Shown piece by piece: positions 33,633-44,332 of a DNA stretch of 64,000 nt. The number at the start of each line of letters is the position of its first letter. Positions within the stretch are counted from its first letter, which is position 1. The stretch is from Myripristis murdjan (Eukaryota > Chordata > Actinopteri > Holocentriformes > Holocentridae): assembly GCF_902150065.1 (NCBI RefSeq), contig NC_043993.1:1640501-1704500 (forward strand), in the 5' to 3' direction. The notes under the pieces were generated by a model, which worked only from the letters and a program-made list of their open reading frames with translations, had not been told where the DNA came from and did no database searches. The translations under genes and the position numbers were made by a program.

Positions 33633-36600
33633 CATCCTTCTTATGGTGATCCATTTACTACAATGGAACGCAAGAAGCCTTATTGCTAATGGACAAGAGT
33701 TTAAAAAATACATATCAGAATTAAAACCTCGACCAGATATCTTATGTGTACAAGAAACTTGGTTAAGGCCTCATCTTGATTTTATTGTACCAGGATATAT
33801 CTCAGTTCGACATGACAGGATAGATAATCAAGGAGGTGGCTGTGTGACTTTTGTTAAAAATAACATAGTGTTTCGAAGGTTAACATCACCAGCAGACATG
33901 GAATGTGTAATTATTGAAGTGTGCAACGCAAATGTTAAATATAAGATAATCAACTTTTATAACCCATGTAAGAAGTTAAGTGTGGAAATGTTTAATAAAA
34001 TCAAGCATGATAATGAAAAGGAAATATGGTGTGGGGATTTTAATGCACACAACAGTCTATGGGGAAGCCAACACACAGATAGCAATGGAAATGTGGTGGA
34101 GGAGTTATTGGAAGAAAGATCACTAGTTTGTATCAATAATGGCAAAGGAACAAGAATAAATGTTTATAGGAATAGCCTATCTTGCATCGATTTAACACTT
34201 GTGTCAAGAACCTTAGTATGCTCATCTGAATGGAATATTGATGAGAACTCTAGTATAGGAAGTGATCATTTCCCAATTAGGTTTTCTATAAACCTTAATA
34301 ATTTCTCACAAGAAAGATACAAGACAAAGAAATGGTGCTTTGAAAAAGCTGATTGGGGAAAATTCCAAGAAGAATGTATAGAGAAAGCTAGCGAAATTTC
34401 AATGGATGGAAATGTAGAAGAATGCACTTCAGTAGTGACTAATTTGATTTTGAATGCTGCATTGAAGAGCATACCCATGACTAGTATAACTGGAAAAAGA
34501 AAATCTGTACCATGGTGGAATGAAGATTGTACTAAAGCTGTTAAAGAACGAAATAGAGCTCTACGAGTACTGAGGAGTAACTTGAATCAGGAAAAATTAA
34601 TAGATTATCAAAAGAAAAAAGCCTTGGCTCGGAAGATTATAAAAGCCAGTAAAAAGAATACATGGAGAACATACTGTGGTACAATCGGTAAAGAAGTAAA
34701 ATTAGGGGATGTATGGAATATGTTAAAGAAAATGAGTGGTAAAAGGAAGTACACCAAAATACCAGTATTAGAGGATGGAGAAATAATAACTATAACTGAT
34801 AAAGAAAAGGCTCACTTACTGGGTAAGGTTTTTGCCAAGATACATAGTGGAAGTCATTTGGATGATCAACATAAAAAGAGGAAAGAGGAAATATTAAGAG
34901 AAAATCAGAATATAATTAGAAAGAAAAGTAATGCGAATTCAAACCTTGATGTCGACCTGACTAGGAATGAGTTAGAAATAGCATTGCATGGAACTAGGAA
35001 TACAGCAACAGGTCAGGACCAGTTAAGCTATATAATGTTTCGTAATTTACCTGATCAAGTATTGAAACTTGTACTGGACTTATTTAATAAGATATGGAGA
35101 GAAGGAATCATACCAAAAAATTGGAAGACTGCACTTATCTTGCCTTTTAATAAACCAGGTAAAGATCCAAATAACCCTGGAAACTACAGACCCATTGCCT
35201 TAACATCGCACTTGTGTAAATGGATGGAAAAGATATTGGTTCAGAGACTCAATTATATATTAGAGCAGAGAGGACTTATGGCATCATATCAGAATGGTTT
35301 CAGGAAAGCAAGGTCAACCATGGATGCTGTTGTAAAAGTTAGTAATGAAATAGAGAAAACATTTAAAATGAAACAATTGATGATAATTGTTTTTTTTGAC
35401 ATTGAAAAAGCCTATGATTCTATGTGGAGAGAAGGGCTGTTAATCCAAATGAATAAAATGGGTATTAATGGAAGGTTGTTTAACTGGGTACTAGATTTTC
35501 TTTCTGAACGAAAGTTTAGAGTTAAAGTAGGAACGGAGATGTCAAATGAATTTGATATAGTGAATGGCATTCCCCAGGGAAGTGTTATTAGTCCAATATT
35601 ATTCAATATTATGATTAATGATATTTTCATGAACCTAGATAGAAGGATCTGTTCATCCTTATATGCGGATGACGGAGCCATATGGATCAGAGGGAGAGAT
35701 GATAAAAGTGTTTTTGAAAAGATAAAGGAGGCTATTCAAAAAGTAGAACATTGGTCATACAATTCGGGATTTAAACTTTCACCCAGTAAGTCTTGTTACA
35801 TGTATTTTACCAAGAAGAGAAAAATAGAGGAACAGAGTCTTACTTTATATGGACAACCTATAGAAAAAGTAAAGGAATTCAAGTACTTGGGGATGTGGCT
35901 TGATGAAAGGTGTACATGGACGCTGCATGTTGAAAAACTAGAAACAAAATGCAAAAAAGTGATTAATTTAATGAGAGCTATATCAGGATACGACTGGGGA
36001 GCAGATAAGCAGGCACTAATAGACATATATAAGGCTTTGATGAGATCAGCAATAGATTATGGATGTTTTGTTTATGGAGCAGCAGCCAAATCACACTTAA
36101 ACAAAATTGAAAGAATGCAAAACAAAGCCTTAAGACTCTGTATTGGTGCAATGAGAACAACTCCAAATAACGCAGTGCTGGTGGAATCAGGTGAAAGTCC
36201 ATTAGAGTTCAGAAGAGACAAATTATCACTGGTATATTGGATAAGATTAAGAGGATGTGGGGACGAAAACGTCAAAAGTGTCATAAATGAATGCTGGGAA
36301 TATAACAGGTTTAAGGGAAATAGTTTTGGATGGAAGATAAAAGATAAAATTGAAAAATATGGTATTAAAGAAATCTGTTTTAATTCCTCTTTGCCATTAA
36401 GCAATATTCCTCCATGGCTTTTTCCTAAAGTTAAAGTTGACTTTAGTATTATGAGACTCAGAAAGGACTGGATGGAAAGGGAAATAGGACATTGTGCAAA
36501 TCAATATATATTGAATAATTTCTATAACTATTTACAAATATTTACTGATGGTTCAAAAGATCAAAATGATCATGTAGGTACAGGAGTTTACATCCCACTT

Positions 36601-37389
36601 TTTCAAATTCATCTAAGCAATAGGATAACAGATAAATTGTCAGTTTATTCAGCGGAGATGATGGCAGTCATTTTTGGGCTTCAGTGGGTGGAGGAGGTGA
36701 GACCTGATAGGGTGGTGATGTGTGTGGACTCTGCAGCAGTATTACTGAGCTTACAGAACATGAAGTCAATTAGAGAGGATCTAATGTTTGAAATCCTTCA
36801 GTGCCTGTATAGAGTCCAGAAAATGGGGATTGAGATTGAATTTTGCTGGGTACCTGCTCATGCAGGATTAAAAGGAAACGAATGTGCAGATAGGGTGGCA
36901 AAAAGAGCACTTAGCAAGACACATATAATTAATATACCGTTTGGGAAAGGTGAGGGAAAAACACTAATCAACTCAAAAATATCAGAATTTTGGCAGAAGA
37001 AGTGGAATGAGGACAGTAAGGGCAGAATATACTACAGTATACAAAACACAATCAAAGTACAGAATATTAAGGGAAGAAATAGAAGAGAGGAGGTAGTGTT
37101 ATCAAGGCTGAGGTTCGATCACACAGGTTTAAATAAGACACTATTTTTATTGGGAAAAGTGGAATCACAAAATTGCTCAGCTTGTAATACAACTGAAAAT
37201 GTAGAACATATTTTAATGCACTGCAATAGATATTACGAAGAAAGGGTTAGATTAAAAAAAAGAGTTAGAGAGGCAGGAAGGGAATGGACTATGTTAGGGA
37301 TATTGGGAACACAGGGAGATAAGGTGTGGGAGGTACAAAGAGAGGTAATAGCTTATTTATATAACACAGGTTTATTTTGTAGAATATAG
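33607..37389 (+). CDS. LINE ORF2: endonuclease, reverse transcriptase, RNase H
   Basis: The 1260-residue enzyme for target-primed reverse transcription. APE endonuclease (about 10-230): Q-W-N-A-R-S-L, Q-E-T-W-L, W-C-G-D-F-N-A-H-N, I-G-S-D-H-F-P. RT (about 500-770): NYRPIALTSHLCKWMEK, FFDIEKAYDSMW with the first catalytic Asp, NGIPQGSVISPILFN, Y-A-D-D with the catalytic pair. RNase H (about 975-1110): IFTDGSKD, S-A-E-M-M-A-V, C-V-D-S-A-A-V, WVPAHAGLKGNECAD; all the catalytic acids are present. C-terminal C-S-A-C...H-I-L-M-H-C zinc-like motif. It starts upstream of the ORF1 stop, so translation may need reinitiation or another non-standard step. All key motifs are intact. Confidence 0.92.
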   Translation: MEDPRVMINILLMVIHLLQWNARSLIANGQEFKKYISELKPRPDILCVQETWLRPHLDFIVPGYISVRHDRIDNQGGGCVTFVKNNIVFRRLTSPADMECVIIEVCNANVKYKIINFYNPCKKLSVEMFNKIKHDNEKEIWCGDFNAHNSLWGSQHTDSNGNVVEELLEERSLVCINNGKGTRINVYRNSLSCIDLTLVSRTLVCSSEWNIDENSSIGSDHFPIRFSINLNNFSQERYKTKKWCFEKADWGKFQEECIEKASEISMDGNVEECTSVVTNLILNAALKSIPMTSITGKRKSVPWWNEDCTKAVKERNRALRVLRSNLNQEKLIDYQKKKALARKIIKASKKNTWRTYCGTIGKEVKLGDVWNMLKKMSGKRKYTKIPVLEDGEIITITDKEKAHLLGKVFAKIHSGSHLDDQHKKRKEEILRENQNIIRKKSNANSNLDVDLTRNELEIALHGTRNTATGQDQLSYIMFRNLPDQVLKLVLDLFNKIWREGIIPKNWKTALILPFNKPGKDPNNPGNYRPIALTSHLCKWMEKILVQRLNYILEQRGLMASYQNGFRKARSTMDAVVKVSNEIEKTFKMKQLMIIVFFDIEKAYDSMWREGLLIQMNKMGINGRLFNWVLDFLSERKFRVKVGTEMSNEFDIVNGIPQGSVISPILFNIMINDIFMNLDRRICSSLYADDGAIWIRGRDDKSVFEKIKEAIQKVEHWSYNSGFKLSPSKSCYMYFTKKRKIEEQSLTLYGQPIEKVKEFKYLGMWLDERCTWTLHVEKLETKCKKVINLMRAISGYDWGADKQALIDIYKALMRSAIDYGCFVYGAAAKSHLNKIERMQNKALRLCIGAMRTTPNNAVLVESGESPLEFRRDKLSLVYWIRLRGCGDENVKSVINECWEYNRFKGNSFGWKIKDKIEKYGIKEICFNSSLPLSNIPPWLFPKVKVDFSIMRLRKDWMEREIGHCANQYILNNFYNYLQIFTDGSKDQNDHVGTGVYIPLFQIHLSNRITDKLSVYSAEMMAVIFGLQWVEEVRPDRVVMCVDSAAVLLSLQNMKSIREDLMFEILQCLYRVQKMGIEIEFCWVPAHAGLKGNECADRVAKRALSKTHIINIPFGKGEGKTLINSKISEFWQKKWNEDSKGRIYYSIQNTIKVQNIKGRNRREEVVLSRLRFDHTGLNKTLFLLGKVESQNCSACNTTENVEHILMHCNRYYEERVRLKKRVREAGREWTMLGILGTQGDKVWEVQREVIAYLYNTGLFCRI

Positions 37390-37549
37390 TGTTTTGTTTT
37401 TATTTATTTATTTATTTATTTTTTTAATAGACATGAAGTAATATAAAGTAGCATACATTCTACATACTCCGGTTCAGTAGGTGGCGGTATGCACCTTCAA
37501 GGTAAGATTGCAATCCGCCAATAAAAACCCAAAGAAGAAGAAGAAGAAG

Positions 37550-37740
37550 AACTCAAGTGCCATGTTTATTTTGCTTCTTCAAGACCGACACGGCTTGAGT
37601 TGGGCGCCCCCCACTGTTCCCTAGTGTTACAGCGACACCTACTGTCACAAAAATGAACAACAACATTTACGCCAAATGTTAAGTTAAATGAAGCTAATAT
37701 GTTTTGCAAAAATAAGGGGGTGTCAGTTTTTTCCTTCCTT
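37550..37740 (-). pseudogene. 5' part of the probable retrocopy and undefined junction
   Basis: Holds, on the minus strand, the ATG at 37563-37561 preceded by AGCAAAATAAAC and a GC-rich leader. The 5' limit is not defined. Beyond about 37740 the old minus-strand LINE resumes. Confidence 0.35.
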
Positions 37741-38164
37741 TAATAGAGGCCATTTTCCAACCCTCTACACTTGCCATAGCCCTTAACTGCTTATATTCGA
37801 CTACATTGACCAACATTGGACATTTCTTTAATTTCCTATATGATCTGTTCCTGTTGTTTACTGCTTCGTCACATTTCTTGTTCTACCATGGTACACGCTT
37901 TCGGGCCTCAGGCTCCCGCTTCTCAGGGATGGTCCACTGAGCCCTCACTGTCAACCTCTCCTACTAAGCTTTTTGCCTTTTCCTGAAATTTGCCCCACTC
38001 AGCCCGAGCAAAGTTATATCTAGGAACCCTCTCTCCCTCTTCCTTCCTCAACTCTCTCCCATATTTACTCAGAATTGGGTAGTGGTCACTTCCCAAATTA
38101 TTTGTATCAATTACATTCCACTCCCCAATTTGCGCCAGGTTGGGAGAGGCTATTGTAAGGTCTT

Positions 38165-39327
38165 TGACTTTGACTTTGAAAAAATGTAATGTCCCCGAAG
38201 GGCAATTTGGTTCACAACAGAAGTTAAAACATGCACATGACGACAACATCATAAATCTGATATTACAATAAAAATAATGCAGATAATAAACATGAATAAA
38301 TACACAGTTATCACAGTTCACCAGTATGCAGTTCCGAAGAAGATGGCCTACAGCTTATTTAAAAACCTAAGGGCAGATGGAACAAAAGATTTAAGGTACC
38401 TGTTAGATTTGGCCCTACAGGGGAAAGTGTACCTTCTCTTAGATGGGATAAGCTGAAACTCTACATGAAGAGGATGGAGAGGGTGCAGTGAGGGACCGTG
38501 TGCAGTGAAGGATGCAGGCAGAAATTTAAATAGGAAAAAATGATTTCATTATTATTTAAAGACTTATGGCTATATGTACTGTTGTTGATTTGTAGTGTGT
38601 TCTTGTCTAATTTTTCTAATGGGGAAAAAGCAAAAACTCACTCCCTGGCGCCCTCTGGCATGATGGTGCCTATAGCATTTGCCTAACCTGCCCTATGGAC
38701 CCCAGTTCTCATCGGGCCTGAAAATTAAGACCCGACCCGACCCGGGACCAACTGGGCCAGCCCGAGGCCCGACCCGACCCGACTGATTAGCCGAACTTTA
38801 GGCCCGACAGCTCGATAAAGCCCGAAAAAAAAAAAAATCGCCAAATTCGCCAGTATTTAGCAGCGCCGCGGCACCGGGGCACCATCAGTTGGCATCAGGC
38901 GGCACCATCAGCAGCAGGCAACTCACCTGTCAGATCCGGCAGACCTGACGGGTGGGCGCGGTATCGGATGGTGCCGCGGCAGGCCCGCCTGATGCCGACT
39001 GATGGTGCCGCGGCATGTGCGGGTCAATATGGTAGTCTAGAAAACTGGAGATTTTTTTTTTTTCTCGTGCGCCCCCAAGTAGATTGCGCCCTGGGCAGTT
39101 GCACTGCCCATAGCAGAAACCGTCCCTGCTGCCGAGTGTGCCAGCACAGCGGGATACTGCTGCAACTCTCTCTCACTTGTTTGCGCTGCGCTCGCACAGC
39201 TGGTTGTCTGTCTGTCACTGAAAGTTTAGCCTCCAAATCCAATCCAGTCTCTCACTCTCTCCACCAGTCACATAAAAATGAAACGTCATAATCAATAACA
39301 CAACACATAATTCTATTTTTTTATTAC

Positions 39328-39362
<35 letters not shown>

Positions 39363-39785
39363 CACAGAACCCGAAGCCCGACCCGACCCGCCCAATTCAC
39401 GTAAATTTTAGGCCCGACCCGACCCGAAAATGTCGGGTCGGGTCGGGTCGGGTCGGGTTCGGGCAGAATATGAGAACTCTACCCCACAGCCCTGGACAAA
39501 GGTTTGGGCTGTGACAGGTGGATTTTTGCAGAAATCAAGAATCATATCTTTTGTTTTAGACACATTAAGTTGTAGGTAAGAGTCTTCACGACAACTAACA
39601 AAATAGTCAAGAACAGGTCCATGGCCCACCTCGTGGTCTTGCAAGAGGCTGACAATCACAGAGTCATCAGCAAATTTTTATTATAAACCTTGATTCAAAC
39701 ATGCTCTTACAGTCATTAGTGTAAAGCATGAACAGGGACAAGACACACCCCTTGGGTGAGCCTATGCAACATAACAGGGTCTAGG
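38165..39785 (-). mobile_element. L2/Rex-type LINE 3' part, inserted in the old I-type LINE
   Basis: On the minus strand near 39460-39660 it reads V-I-V-S-L-L-Q-D-H-E, then SYLQLNVSKTKDMILDF, an RT segment of L2/Rex LINEs. The other end (38165-38520) has the C-terminal remnant, CCTTCGGGGACATT-like sequence and (AAAGTC)n. It splits the I-type LINE frame between D-I-A-R-N-T-S-S-H-L-D and L-T-I-A-S-P-N-L-A with a short GACC-like duplication. Broken and interrupted by hAT sequence. Confidence 0.7.
38704..39477. mobile_element. hAT-like element with CCCGACC-rich ends
   Basis: Ends AGTTCTCAT and ATGAGAAC; just inside both are runs of (ACCCG)n and CGGGTCGGGTCGGGTC. Flanking octamers TGGACCCC and TCTACCCC agree at 6 of 8. 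It holds a poly-A run (39329-39358) and an inverted GGTGCCGCGGCA/CACCATCAG unit, but no transposase. Just upstream (about 38620-38703) is the broken end of another hAT of the 20656 type. Confidence 0.7.
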
Positions 39786-41200
39786 TGACTAGAGGTATTC
39801 CTAGCAATATCATACCTGGTTGGCCTCCCATCATTTATCACTACCAACCCATGCTAGTCTAAAAAGTCTTCTACTACATCCCCATTACTGTCCCTTTGCA
39901 CACTGCCCCATAAGGGGTTATGTACATTAAAGTCCCCAGCCCATATTACCAGGCACCTTACCTTCTTCATTACATCATCAAAATCTGACAGTATCATACA
40001 ATTGCAGGGGTTATAGAAGTTAATCACAGTAACACTTTTTTTTTTTTTATTATTACCGCCTTCCTTGCTGTTTCCATTGCATTCCAGTGTTGTTATTTCC
40101 ATCCCCATTATCATTATCACTACTATTAACTCTACCTCTGTGATTTTGACTATCGCAAATCTCTACAGCAGTACACTCAAGGTTTCCATTTATTCCCACT
40201 CTTCTATACTGCAGCCCATTCTTTACAAAACTGCACGGCCCCCGTGAGTTCAATCAGCCTCCACTGACTCCCTTAGTACTATTTCTGTCCTATCCAGTCT
40301 CAAGCTCTCATATCCTGGGATTACAAAATCTAGGCGTGGCTGCAGCCATATCTCTTGAACACAAATCACTCCTGGCTCATTCTCAAACCTATCAATAAAC
40401 TTTAATTCCTGTCCATTTTTCACTAAACTCCTCGCATTTCACTGGAGAACACAGAACATAACGGTACTAATCCCCCCCGAATCATCAACTATGTCTTCTC
40501 CCCCCTCTCTTTCCTCTCTCTGCCTCTGCACTTTCTTCCGTACCTCTGACTGGAATAATTCCTCTGGTACCTGTTTTGCCCCAAGGAATCTATCAGCTGC
40601 CCTCACCACTTCCCAGATGATATCTGAACTGTTGGAAGTTTTTGATGCAAAAAATTTGCTTAGCTGCTGCTAATACCTCCACCATAAATGACAGAAACGA
40701 CTCCTTACTCATTACCAACATATCTAGTGGAAACCTGGTTGGCTCAGCTCTTTTGCTCCCCAGTGTTACACTCCTCCTTCTCTCCTTTATGTGCTCTCTT
40801 GTCACTGTCTGAACTGTGTGCTCATATCCCCCATATGCCGCCCCATGGTCCCCCCCACAATTAGGGCACTTAGGAGCATCTGCTTTACACTCCTTTATTC
40901 CATGATCCCCACCACACTTTGCACACCTTTTCTTGCCACGACAGGAGTCTGCGATGTGCCCATACCTTTGACAGTTATAGCATCACAGTGGTGGTCTTAC
41001 ATACTCCCTCACCTGATATGCCATAGACCCAAGATAGAGCCTCCCTGGGTGGAAAACATAGTATCATGTGAATTTCTTGTTTACCCGGTAGTGCCCATTA
41101 AATTAGGAAAACTCATTAAATATGAAGCAAAAAAAAAAAAAAAAAAAACGTTAATCATTTATTTAGAGACGTTGAACATTGACTGGGGTCAATGTTTAAC

Positions 41201-41611
41201 CAGTGGCGCCGTCAGGGATTTTGGGCCCCATGAAAAGAAATGTTATTGGGCCCTTGTATAGCTGGCCAAAAGGCCGGTGAAAAATGTTGATCCTGTTTCA
41301 TATAAAACTATGCATTTTAATGATATTTTTGACTATCATTCCCATACTTGTGAAAAGAACAACATGACAACATGACATACTTGGTTACTGCTCACTGTCT
41401 CCCTTGTAGTCCTGCATGCAGGTCTAATTTATCTCCAAAGCTGTAGACTCACAGGTGGTGGCATTGGATTTGGGGTGAAAAAAATACATATATGAGGCCA
41501 TATGGTCATTGCAATTTAATCTTCTGATTTCCAGAAACTGTTTTTTGGGGCCCCTGTCAGGCAAGGGTCCTTGGAATTGTCCTAACTTTCCCCCCATATA
41601 TGGCGCCCCTG
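41201..41611. mobile_element. Longer relative of the 10138/10439 hAT MITEs
   Basis: It begins CAGTGGCGCCGTCAGGGATTT followed by the same GGGCCCCATGAAAAGAAAT core, and ends GGCGCCCCTG. The middle differs. No clean target duplication was seen. Confidence 0.6.
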
Positions 41612-41779
41612 CCCCAAACATAATAGGAGGGTTAAATGTCAGCAGGACCGGCAGGCCCATAGACATAGAAAGAGGCTAGATTGGCCCCTCCCCCTTTTTC
41701 CTCGGCAGAGTTGGCGGCCATCTTGAAGCGGTCGACTGCCCAAACGCACAGAGTGGGACCACAGCATTGTAGATGGAAA

Positions 41780-42851
41780 ATGCCTCAACATTGTGCAGCC
41801 TACGATTGTAAAAACCGACGTACTGCACAATCCAGACAACAGGGAATTACCTTTCACAGGTAAGACACATGTTTAGTTTAATTTGGTCATTATAACTTAC
41901 CCATAGACATCTATAACGTTACTACCAGCCCCAAAGTGACTGGAGTCTCCTCCATAGGCTGATTGTGTTGTGTTCGCTCGCTTGCCAACAACCTAACTAG
42001 TTAAGGCTGAATCAAGTCTGTTTTTAAAGATAATCAGTAGAACTAGGCACTCAAATGAGCTACGTGTCTAACTTTACCACTGCGTGTGCTACAAGCGGAG
42101 GAAAACAGGCAATATTAGCTATTGGTTTGGGTTGGTTTGTGTGTAGCTAGCCAACAGGTTATGCTTAACTGTTAGCTAGCTAATTTTCTTGCTAACGTTA
42201 CTTTTCCCACTCCCTGAAGGTTTCCCAAAGAGCAGAACCAGAGGAAGAAATGGGAGGTCGCCCTCAGAAGAAAAGATTTTAGAGCCACGGATGAGTCTGT
42301 GCTCTGTTGCTAACACTTCAAGCCAGAGGATTTCGACAGGACTGTCGGGCTTAGATCTGATGTCATACCATCCGTTTTCAACTTCCCAGCTCATCTCCAA
42401 ACAGCAGGTGTGTCATTTAGGCTTTTTGTATTCTGTATATCGAATATGCTTATGACTATAATGTAAACACAAGGGCCTATTTGGCTTCATTCACATTGGC
42501 AATTTCAACCTGCCTTAGCCTGTTGTGAGTATCTGTACTTGATATATGTCCTAATCAGCTGTAAGCATCATGACCTTGATCATTTGAAATCCTATCTCAC
42601 GTGCTTTCTGACTCTCATTTTAGACATGTACACACCCACCCATAACCTATTCATCCCTTCTGCTAGGACCACACCTTTGCACTGCCCAGCTGTCCAGTTG
42701 CTCTAAAGAAGAGACTGATTCAGGCTACGGACAATGTGATCACACTGGAGCAGGAGAAGAGTAATGCAAGGAAGCGTGAACTGAGGGCAAAGAGTCATAT
42801 GAAGGATGTCCTCCAAGAGCTGAGGGAGAAAAACTTGATTAATGAAGAACT
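41780..42851 (+). pseudogene. THAP-domain gene with in-frame stop (three exons)
   Basis: Exon 1 (41780-41859) reads MPQHCAAYDCKNRRTAQSRQ and G-I-T-F-H-R, with donor GTAAGA. Exon 2 (42220-42407) continues FPKEQNQRKKWEVALRRKDF, then L-C-C-stop-H-F-K-P-E-D-F and V-I-P-S-V-F-N-F-P. Together they give the C2CH zinc finger of a THAP DNA-binding domain with the closing P-S-V-F-N-F-P. A TAA at 42311 replaces the residue between Cys and His. Exon 3 (42667-42851) has a good acceptor and encodes D-H-T-F-A-L-P and a coiled-coil ending R-E-K-N-L-I-N-E-E-L. The exon 2-3 phases do not match, so another exon may be missing. Either a recent pseudogene or a THAP-type transposon relic. Confidence 0.75.
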
Positions 42852-43300
42852 GTATGTTTGTTTGTTTTGTACAAAAATGTTCATAAAGGCTGAAGTGTTT
42901 CGACCATAGTTGTCAGTGTCTGTTTTGTGCTGTAATTAAAATGACATGTATGTAGGCATATACTGCAGTTTTTTCCCAGCATGTATTTGACACAGGTGGT
43001 CCACCTAAGAGTCTTCACCCACCACCTAAGCCAAATTAACATCTTAAGGCTTTTTAAGGGCATTTTAATTACTTTTAAGGACCAGGGACCACCTGAGCCC
43101 CCCAAAAAGCTAGGGAAAACCCTGTACTCAGTGTGCATTTTAAACAAATTCCCTCAAGCCGTTCCCACAGCATAGACTGTTTAATGTATATTTTGGGTCT
43201 AATGTTAATGCTTGCCTTTCTGCTGAGCCATCATTTGAATAATAATGTGTGTGTGATCCTTGGTGGTCTGGCAGAGTGTTCATAGGTACAATAATTACAT
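42852..43300. other. Downstream of the THAP locus, nothing recognised
   Basis: No further THAP exon could be supported. Frames on the minus strand here lack any known motif. Confidence 0.5.
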
Positions 43301-43309
43301 GAGAACCTC

Positions 43310-43580
43310 AGACGAAGAACCATATTTTTTCACATGTTACATAATCATCAATATTACACTATTTAGATTATCACATTAATGTGTATATATTTACCTTGAT
43401 AATTTGATTATATCAGAAAGAAAATTATCAAATGAGGCCCTCTGACAAAGAACTATACATGCATGTTTTCACATTTTAGATAATCATCAATATTTTCACA
43501 TTTTAGATAATCATCAACATTACACTATTTAGACTAGTATGCCTATCGTGCATATATTTACCTTGAAAATTGATAGTGTC
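43310..43580. repeat. Imperfect direct repeats (TTTTAGATAATCATCAA)
   Basis: Two to three loosely matched units share CACATTTTAGATAATCATCAA, TATTACACTATTTAGA and ATATATTTACCTTGA. The unit is roughly 130-190 bases and AT-rich. Confidence 0.6.
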
Positions 43581-44193
43581 CTTATTCTACTGACAAAATT
43601 TATTTCTTCCATAGGCCTAATCTTTTAATATATGGCCATGAGAAACCGAAATTGATAACAAATGGACTGACTGGACTGATAAGCAGTTTAGAAGATGAAT
43701 GAATGAATGAATGAATGTATTGGTAATACACAGTGAATCGCGGGGTTGACCGCAGCAAGATGGCGCCGCCGTCGGACGTCAGTCTACTGGGATTCCACCG
43801 GAAGGCGTCCAGTCTACCTATGTATGTCTGTGGGCAGGCCCCTCTGGACCCCTCTCTAGTCTTGAATTTCCTAACAGCCAACAGCCAACTGGGTCCATAC
43901 AATTTGGACTGAGTGAATCCATGAAAGTGGTTATTATTAAGATTCAAGCACATTTTGACTCCATTTCAGGACAAAAACTACAAAAAACTAAAATGAAAAT
44001 CGTCAGATCATATCTATATTTCCCTGTTTACTAAATATTTTGGGTGGATTTTTCTTACCAATTATTCTTTCTCAATCCTTGAAGGGTGCACTTAGAGTGC
44101 ACTAAGATTCTGCCAGGGACCAGGCTGAAATAATGTCCCATGAGGTTCATTTGAACCCTTTCTTACACATATCCTAACCAAACCCCAAATAGA

Positions 44194-44198
<5 letters not shown>

Positions 44199-44224
<26 letters not shown>

Positions 44225-44225
44225 T
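44199..44225. repeat. (AT)n microsatellite
   Basis: Pure AT dinucleotides. Confidence 0.95.
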
Positions 44226-44332
44226 TCTTTCATGCATCCGCCTGTGTCCTTCCTCTTCCACCCTCAGTCACCTGGGGACTGCAACCATGGCCTGTCCCTG
44301 TGCTGATTACCTGTTTCTCAGTGGCAAGGGAT

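Larger units (their letters stand above)
32309..37549 (+). mobile_element. Full-length I/Nimb-like LINE with intact ORFs
   Basis: The element is bounded by a perfect 13-base duplication AACTCAAGTGCCA (32296-32308 and 37550-37562). It has a 64-base 5' leader, ORF1 (32373-33632), ORF2 (33607-37389) overlapping it by 26 bases, and a short 3' end with GGTGGCGGTATGCACCTT, AATAAA and (AAG)n. No stop or shift breaks either frame. The combination of ORF1 zinc knuckles, APE endonuclease, RT and RNase H H1 is typical of the I group. Completeness and identical duplications suggest a recent insertion. Confidence 0.93.
30178..41060 (-). mobile_element. Old I/Nimb-like LINE, minus strand, heavily nested
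   Basis: From 41060 down the minus strand gives ORF1 zinc knuckles (near 40840-41000: C-Y-N-C-Q-R-Y-G-H, KKRCAKCGGDHG), endonuclease (near 39880-39970: A-G-D-F-N-V-H-N-P-L-W-G), its end (38000-38160: L-G-S-D-H-Y-P-I), V-P-W-W region (37790-37900), RT start (31671-32030), RT (31230-31640: DVEQAYDSLCKEGLL, ENGTPQGSVISPILFNIMIN, F-A-D-N), thumb (30712-31230), and a 3' tail (30178-30350) with GGAGGGCAGTAATGCGCC and (AAG)n. RNase H is missing. It is split by a MITE, a probable retrocopy carrying another LINE, and an L2/Rex LINE. It has many breaks and is inactive. Confidence 0.85.
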
